Source: Thuidium tamariscinum | Taxonomy: Eukaryota > Streptophyta > Bryopsida > Hypnales > Thuidiaceae | NCBI GenBank assembly: GCA_947034885.2 | Contig: OX344753.2 | Location: 3,348,001 to 3,412,000 of the forward strand | Direction of reading: 5' to 3' | Length of the DNA: 64,000 nt | Shown: in pieces, positions 58,851-64,000 of the stretch | Layout: every line of letters begins with the position of its first letter | How positions within the stretch are numbered: the stretch's first letter is position 1 | Position numbers and translations under genes: made by a program | Notes under the pieces: generated by a model | Seen by the model: only the letters and a program-made list of their open reading frames with translations | What the model was told of the DNA's origin: nothing | Database searches by the model: none

Positions 58851-60286
58851 ATTCATAATTTTTTTGATTGATTCACAAAAGCTTTGAAATTCTATAACTT
58901 TTGTATTGTAGGTCCATTTGCTCCCAAAAAAACACTTGTGCACTTTTCTTGGGAGAGAATTTTCTCAAGATACTAAAAATGTGATTGACAGATGTATGGG
59001 CTAGAGGTCTCAATATAACACACGAAAATAAAAACAAACAACCTTATTTAAGGTTTGGATGTGTAAGTCCATTTACAAAACTATTTGCTATTAACTGACA
59101 AATATCGAAATATTGATAAATACAATGTTTTTTTTAAAGGGGATCAAGCAATTTTATCCATTTCTTTATCTTGTTTGGAATACAATGCTTCGATTCCAGG
59201 AGGGGTGCTACTATGTGAGCCTAAGAGTGTAAGTCCGTGAGCCTAGAAGACTATACACCTATAATATAAGTGTTTATAATATAGAAATCTTCTATTAGTG
59301 AGGGTGTAAAATTATTGCCACCTACAAAATTAGTTATACTATGAAAATGTTAATTAATTTAGGATTTTGACAGTAAATAAATCACTTATCCTAAACCTTA
59401 AACCTTCGATGTTCGTCTATTTTTAACACTATAGTCACAAGACCACAAGATTGTAAGATAGACAATTCATTCATCAATTCATTGTTCATTCTAATATTCA
59501 ATGTTTGTTTGTGTAAATGAATTTTTATTATTTGACATTAATTATACTCTTTGCTATTTGATTTTATCATAAAGTACCCTTAAATTATATGAAGAGCATT
59601 CACTTGATTACTTGGTCAATTTTCTCTATATACTATGATTAATGATTGTATAACAAGTGAACTTCATTAAATTAGTATCCACTAAGAAAGCTACAAGGAA
59701 ACTCATATAATAAATTCATGGATTGAAAAAAGAGTGTATTACATGAATAAAAAATTATAGATGTGTTCAAAGATTTTCAATTAGTTACTATACATTTAAG
59801 AAAATAATCATCTTATCTTTAAAGTGAGTACTTTGGAGCTAAGCACTTACTCAATCATTTGTTTGTGATTATAATAAATGATCCATCTATATTGCTCTTA
59901 GTCACTTCCTCAACCTTTAACTGATAATTATATCCAGCTACAAAGGTTGAATTTTGCAAAGAAAGTTTAGGAAAATTCTTTTTGTATTCAACTGCATGTA
60001 TGAACTTTCTTAGTATTCTTCTCTTTGTTTTCACAAGATGCATCAATCAATTTAAGTATTGAATGTCAAATTACAATTGAAACTTGAAGGATACTTGAGT
60101 CTTTTATAGGAGAGCTTGATAATCCTTTTGAGCAGTGGCATGGAGTAGGGCATCTATCTTCCTTTGTGTTTTGTGTGCCTCCACCAAGCTACTTGTGGCT
60201 GGTTGGTTTGTATCCTTTTTTTATGCAATGACATTATGTTTCATTTGTGTTAAAAAAAGGAGAAAAAAATAATGACTCTGAGGTTA
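58851..60286. other. AT-rich sequence; partial GTGAGC-family copy at 59212-59350
   Basis: At 59212, gtgctactatgtgagcctaa followed by gtccgtgagcctag and acacctataatataag matches the left half of the 8333 element. The right half is absent. The rest shows no gene. Confidence 0.5.
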
Positions 60287-60709
60287 AGGTAGAACCACCT
60301 ATATCTAGTCAAGGACCCATATCCAACCTATAGGATGTGGCTATTTCCAACGAAGGCTAGAAGAGATTTACAATCAAAGCTTGGAATGTACTTTTCCCCC
60401 ATTTTCAAGGTTAGGACTAATAAGGTGATGACACATGTCCCAAAGTGTCATAAAATGTGTGGGAAGTACCAATTGGGAGAGTAGTCTTGGCTATGATCTG
60501 AATGAGAAGACTCTAGACATTGGCTATGGGTTCAAAGCACTTTTTGGCTTCTAAAAATCATAGTAATTTCAGTTTTGAGAAAAAATTTATGAAAAATTTG
60601 CAATCCCCATCTTTCTTATCTTGCTACATGGGAAAAATTTATATAGCCTCATATTCCTCATGATCTGTTCCAGAATTGCTTAAATGATCGGGTATAGGTG
60701 GTTCTACCT
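60287..60709. mobile_element. TA-flanked MITE, ~400-bp family
   Basis: Left TTA|AGGTAGAACCACCTATA, right TATAGGTGGTTCTACCT|TAC: 19-bp perfectly paired ends. The interior is related to 16449-16838 and 44735-45136. It is non-coding. Confidence 0.9.
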
Positions 60710-61288
60710 TACCCATGACCTTGAGGAAGGGCAGAAACTCATCATTGATTGGTCATTTGAACAAGCTGTAGTACACCATGCCCATTTTTAGGAAAGATTC
60801 TAAAATCCAAGATTGGTGGAGTAGCCCTCTCGGGACCTCGAATGTCCTTTTTCAGGGTTATATCCTTCATCATGTCCACAAATTCTTCATGCATCTGAGC
60901 ACTCTACACTTCTCTAGGCGGCTAAACCATAGCGAAGTTTCAGTACAGGAAGTACTCCGATCCTGGTAAAGTGATTGCTCCTGTACTTCCTCCTTGGCAA
61001 TGAATTTCCTTTCCTTTCCTTTTCCTCCTCCCCCGAAAAGAAAAGGAAAAAAAGAAAAAGAAGAAGAAAAGAAGAGGTTCAATAAGACAGTATCATCAGC
61101 CTAAGTTAAGTAGAATTCTAGTCTAGACTTAAGGTACAATTCCCAGTCACGCGGTCCCAAATCCTTCCAAAACTTCCAACCAACGCTGACAGAGCTTTCT
61201 TCTTACTGCACAAGTGCACATGAGGGTCGAAGTTGTGTGAAAGTGAAATTCTTTTCGTTCTGCACACGAGTGAATAAGATATATCAAT

Positions 61289-61449
61289 CCTTCCAAATTG
61301 GGTTCAATCGTTTTTTTTTTAATTTTTTAAGAAACAAATGAAACGGACTTCATTGCAAGTGAGAGTTCAATTGGGTTCAACCGTGTTTTTGTTTTTTTAA
61401 GCAAATGAGACGGATTTCATTGCAAGGGAGAGTTCCATTGGGTTCAATA
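61289..61449. repeat. Tandem repeat, ~70-bp period, about two units
   Basis: Two units containing aaatgaaacggacttcattg / aaatgagacggatttcattg, each followed by a gagagtt(c)-attgggttcaa block. Unit spacing is about 67-73 bp. Confidence 0.85.
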
Positions 61450-61479
61450 TTTCACTCATTCTTGTCCTTCGGAACACAG

Positions 61480-63489
61480 TTCATTTACAAGGATAATAAG
61501 TTCGAATTGCGAGGGACTTCTCCCTCCGATAGTCCGATCCCTCCCTCAGTTGACCTCCGTCACTGGTGATAAATAATCTGGATTATTGTTACGATTCTTT
61601 ATTATGGTGCGTGGTAGACAGCCGCAGCAGCAGCAGCAGCAGCACGCCGGGAAGCAGGAATCATGCAACGTGGTCTGCTCTGTCAGACTGCCTGCCCTGG
61701 TCTGACAGCAGAGATTGGCATGGCGTGGTCTGGCCATCATCCCCAGCTTGCTGCAGAAACTTAACTTTACTTAAGCTAACCAACAGTACTCCGCCTCATG
61801 AAATCCCCTGCCTGCTGATGACGGAGCTCTTTCTTTCTCTCTCCAATCTCCATCCCTCGCTGGCGGCCCCACAAGAAAATAAAACCCCCGAAAATCTACC
61901 ACACCCAACTAAGTTCGCCTCAGTCTCACAAGTTACAGGAAACGAATAAGAAAATATTTATGAGGTACTGCAAATGGAAGAAGAATTACAGTATATTGAA
62001 GAAGCAGCAGCAGCAGCAGCAACAGCCGCAGGAGAAGAAGGAGAAGGAGAAGGTTGAAGAAGAATCTTGCTCCTCGCCATTTGATTGTTGTTGCAGAGCT
62101 TCAAGGTCGGGCTGTTAATGTGGGCGCCCCCAGATGCACGCACTTGAGTGCTTGCCTTCCACCTTAGGTACCCTGTCGGAGCCGGCCCTTGCCTTCGTTG
62201 CAGGGAGGGCTTCAGCATCCGCTTGCTAGCTTGCCGTTAATGCGCGCAAGCCCACGCCGGGGCCTCTCGAGCGAGCTTGCTCCCCTTCAATTCACCAGAA
62301 ATTCGATATTCTTGGGTGTCGGTGTCCATCGCCGCCTGCATTGCTTGCAGCAGGAACTAATGACATATTTCCAGCGAGCGAGTCCGTAACCAGTACGTCC
62401 TTGAGACAGAGCGCGCGCGCGAGAGAGAGCTAGGATTTGGGGCTGTAGCTTAATTAGCTTGCTCTTATTACTCGTGACTGTTGTTGTCACCCACCGTGGA
62501 ATTAGTGGGAAGCAAACTCAGCTCACACAGCGGCCATTGCGTAGCCAGCGAGAGAGACGAATCGAAGCTCTTATAAAAAAACAAGCAGCATATTTGTATG
62601 CTCAGGTGTTGAGAAGCAAGCGCATTTTAGAGCTTCTAATGTCAGGTGGTGACGGCTCTGTTACTTGCGACGATCGAGTGGTTTTGGAATCTGCAGCCGA
62701 GACTTAAGGACGACTGCAGCTTGCTTGTGATCGATCGAGGTGAATAAATATTTGTTATTCGAGCAGGCTTGCGGCCTCTATTAGGCAGCTGACCGAATTG
62801 CTAGCTTCAGGACTGTATGTTTCGAGGTTCAGTGAATTTTGTAATATGCTAGCTCGCTGTATGTTACAGAGAACTTAGGTGCTTCCCCAAGTCTTTTTGT
62901 TTTGGGCGGTGCCCACTTTTGGGTACACCAATGTCAAGTGTTTCGTTACAGTGAGAATGCTGGGAGCGCATGCATGCACAAACTCTTCTCGTATGATTCC
63001 GGGATTCTGGCTATGGGTGACAGCCAGTCTTGGTGTATTGCAACAGCTACTAACAATAATATCGCGTTTTGCTAGGGTGGTGATGATGAGAGTGGGCCCA
63101 AGTTCGTAGACCCCCCTGCATCAAATGGTCATAAATTCCACCCCAGATACCAGATGTTTGCGTGTCCCCACTCAATCAGCGACCAAGGCTCCTGTGCTGA
63201 TGAGGGTTGCCGTCTCTAGCGAATCGCGGCTGGAGTACATGATCGAATGCGGAAGAGTTCCCAGATGCGTTTGAGCCACCGACAGAGTAGAGATCGATCC
63301 GCCTGAAATCAAGATTGAATCCAGTGTACGAGCCAGCAAGTCCAGTGGGAGAAGATGAAGACGAGAGCTGGCGGGCAATGGCAGCTGCTGGAATTCGTTA
63401 ATGTCTTTGGACTGCATATCTGAGATCGAAAGAACGGCGTCATTTAACAGTTTGTAAACCATCTAACTGTTTCCATATGATCTGGGGCA
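61480..63489 (+). other. GC-rich leader/promoter-like region of the LRR kinase gene
   Basis: G+C and CpG rise sharply here compared with the preceding 60 kb. It holds CAG/AGC runs (61622-61644, 62007-62029), GCGCGC followed by GAGAGA (62410-62428) and GAA-rich purine tracts. GA and CAG repeats are common in plant 5' leaders and promoters (general knowledge). A 27-codon frame, MEEELQYIEEAAAAAATAAG..., lies at 61974-62057; if transcribed as leader it would be a uORF. Frames at 62459-62707 (+) and 63172-63462 (-) have no domain I recognise. A TATA box or transcription start cannot be fixed from sequence alone. Confidence 0.45.
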
Positions 63490-64000
63490 ATGGCGGGGAA
63501 CACTATGCAAGCAACGTCAAGACGCGGAGGGGTAGTGGCCGTGGTAGCCGTATGGCTGTTGTGTGTCTGTGTGTGCACTTACATTGCGGGTGTGCACTCC
63601 CAGTCGAGCAACATCGACAAGGAAGCGCTGCTCGCGTTCAAGGACTCGCTCACCATCGGCGCGACCGACCCGCTCCCCGACTGGACCCACAGCAGCGGCG
63701 CCACCACCCCCTGCACCTGGACGGGGGTCACTTGCAACGCGCTTCACCAAGTTACGAATGTCTCCCTCTATGGGCTGGGACTCACTGGCACGATCTCCCC
63801 AGCACTCGCATCCCTCCAGCACCTCCAATCTTTAGACTTGAGTTTGAATTCCTTCCACGGCGCGCTTCCTGGTGAGCTCGCCCACCTCCAGCAGCTTCGT
63901 CTCCTCGACGCGAACACAAACTACCTCCTCTCCGGGACCCTCCCCGCCAGCTTCTTCACAGGGCTCCTGAACTTGGAGTATCTCGACGTGAGCTACAACG
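63490..64000 (+). CDS. Leucine-rich-repeat receptor-like kinase, N-terminal exon (partial)
   Basis: The 170 visible codons are open to the window end. Start ATG 63490 has A at -3 and G at +4 (gcaATGg), and an in-frame TGA at 63478-63480 excludes an upstream start; Met6 is an alternative. Residues 13-36 are hydrophobic after two arginines: a secretion signal, cut near VHS-Q. Residues 42-83 form the LRRNT_2 cap (DKEALLAFKDSL...DW...CTWTGVTC, Cys75 and Cys82 expected to pair). Then come repeats of about 24 residues: VSLYGLGLTGTISPALASL, LQSLDLSLNSFHGALPGELA, LRLLDANTNYLLSGTLPAS, and LEYLDVSYN at the edge. This layout is typical of plant plasma-membrane LRR receptor kinases of the large LRR X/XI-like classes; the kinase itself lies outside the window, so a receptor-like protein without kinase is possible. 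Ligand and exact subfamily cannot be told. Confidence 0.9.
   Translation, partial: MAGNTMQATSRRGGVVAVVAVWLLCVCVCTYIAGVHSQSSNIDKEALLAFKDSLTIGATDPLPDWTHSSGATTPCTWTGVTCNALHQVTNVSLYGLGLTGTISPALASLQHLQSLDLSLNSFHGALPGELAHLQQLRLLDANTNYLLSGTLPASFFTGLLNLEYLDVSYN

Noticed and set aside
61566-61949. 127-codon frame with a poly-Ser run
   Set aside because: The Ser run comes from a CAG/AGC microsatellite; no domain, and likely leader or intergenic sequence.
62459-62707. 82-codon frame with a hydrophobic start, possible small secreted protein
   Set aside because: No family resemblance or supporting splice or promoter evidence; kept only as part of the leader region.
63172-63462. 96-codon minus-strand frame just upstream of the LRR gene, possible divergent gene
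   Set aside because: No recognisable domain, the region is GC-rich (few stops by chance), and it lies where the leader or promoter of the LRR gene is expected.

Overview
This window looks like nuclear DNA from a land plant with a large, gene-poor, AT-rich, transposon-filled genome. The evidence is (a) the 5' exon of a typical plant leucine-rich-repeat receptor kinase at the right edge, and (b) about 60 kb of decayed DNA transposons and miniature inverted-repeat elements (MITEs) with almost no other coding sequence. I cannot name the species. A lycophyte, fern or bryophyte is a guess, based on the abundance of piggyBac-like sequence, which is unusual for a flowering plant.

The only convincing host gene is at 63490-64000 (+). 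It is GC-rich and reads signal peptide, LRR N-terminal cap, then leucine-rich repeats, still open at the window end. About 2 kb of GC-rich leader or promoter-like sequence with CAG and GA repeats (61.5-63.4 kb) precedes it.

The main content is a community of DNA transposons. The centrepiece is a 7.2-kb candidate full-length piggyBac-like element (26284-33520). It has TTAA flanks, ends reading CCCCT(G/A)T(G/A)TGTC, a broken piggyBac transposase (30673-32412) with a C-terminal cysteine cluster, and a nested 0.9-kb inverted-repeat insertion. A second, more decayed transposase fragment lies at 1-430. About a dozen non-autonomous elements carry related ends (TTAA followed by CCC(C/T)TAA-like bases) and fall into at least five sequence families: 7359-8303, 39417-40346, 8575-9551, 38122-39123, 15030-15960, 49899-51011, 41908-42729, 47193-47928, 9973-10202 and 25034-25251. 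One further TTAA element (54211-54449) has different ends.

A second group has ends AGGTAG...CTACCT and is flanked by TA. It includes a ~310-bp family (seven or eight copies), a family with three copies of exactly 273 bp, a ~400-bp family, a 353-bp family and a ~550-bp family. Several elements sit inside one another or inside a minisatellite, so the pre-insertion site can be read directly. This fixes the duplicated target as TA for the second group and TTAA for the first.

Smaller classes are CACTA-type hairpin MITEs with 3-bp target duplications (505-603, 3957-4088, perhaps 57470-57668), a four-copy ~250-330-bp family with long inverted ends (3621, 44024, 55265, 58519), a GTGAGC-rich inverted-repeat family (1301, 8333, 21672, 59212), tandem repeats (23759, 27045, 44370, 45190, 48213, 61289) and microsatellites. 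The remaining stretches hold AT-rich sequence with short random ORFs and no recognisable gene. I saw no rRNA, tRNA or CRISPR array.
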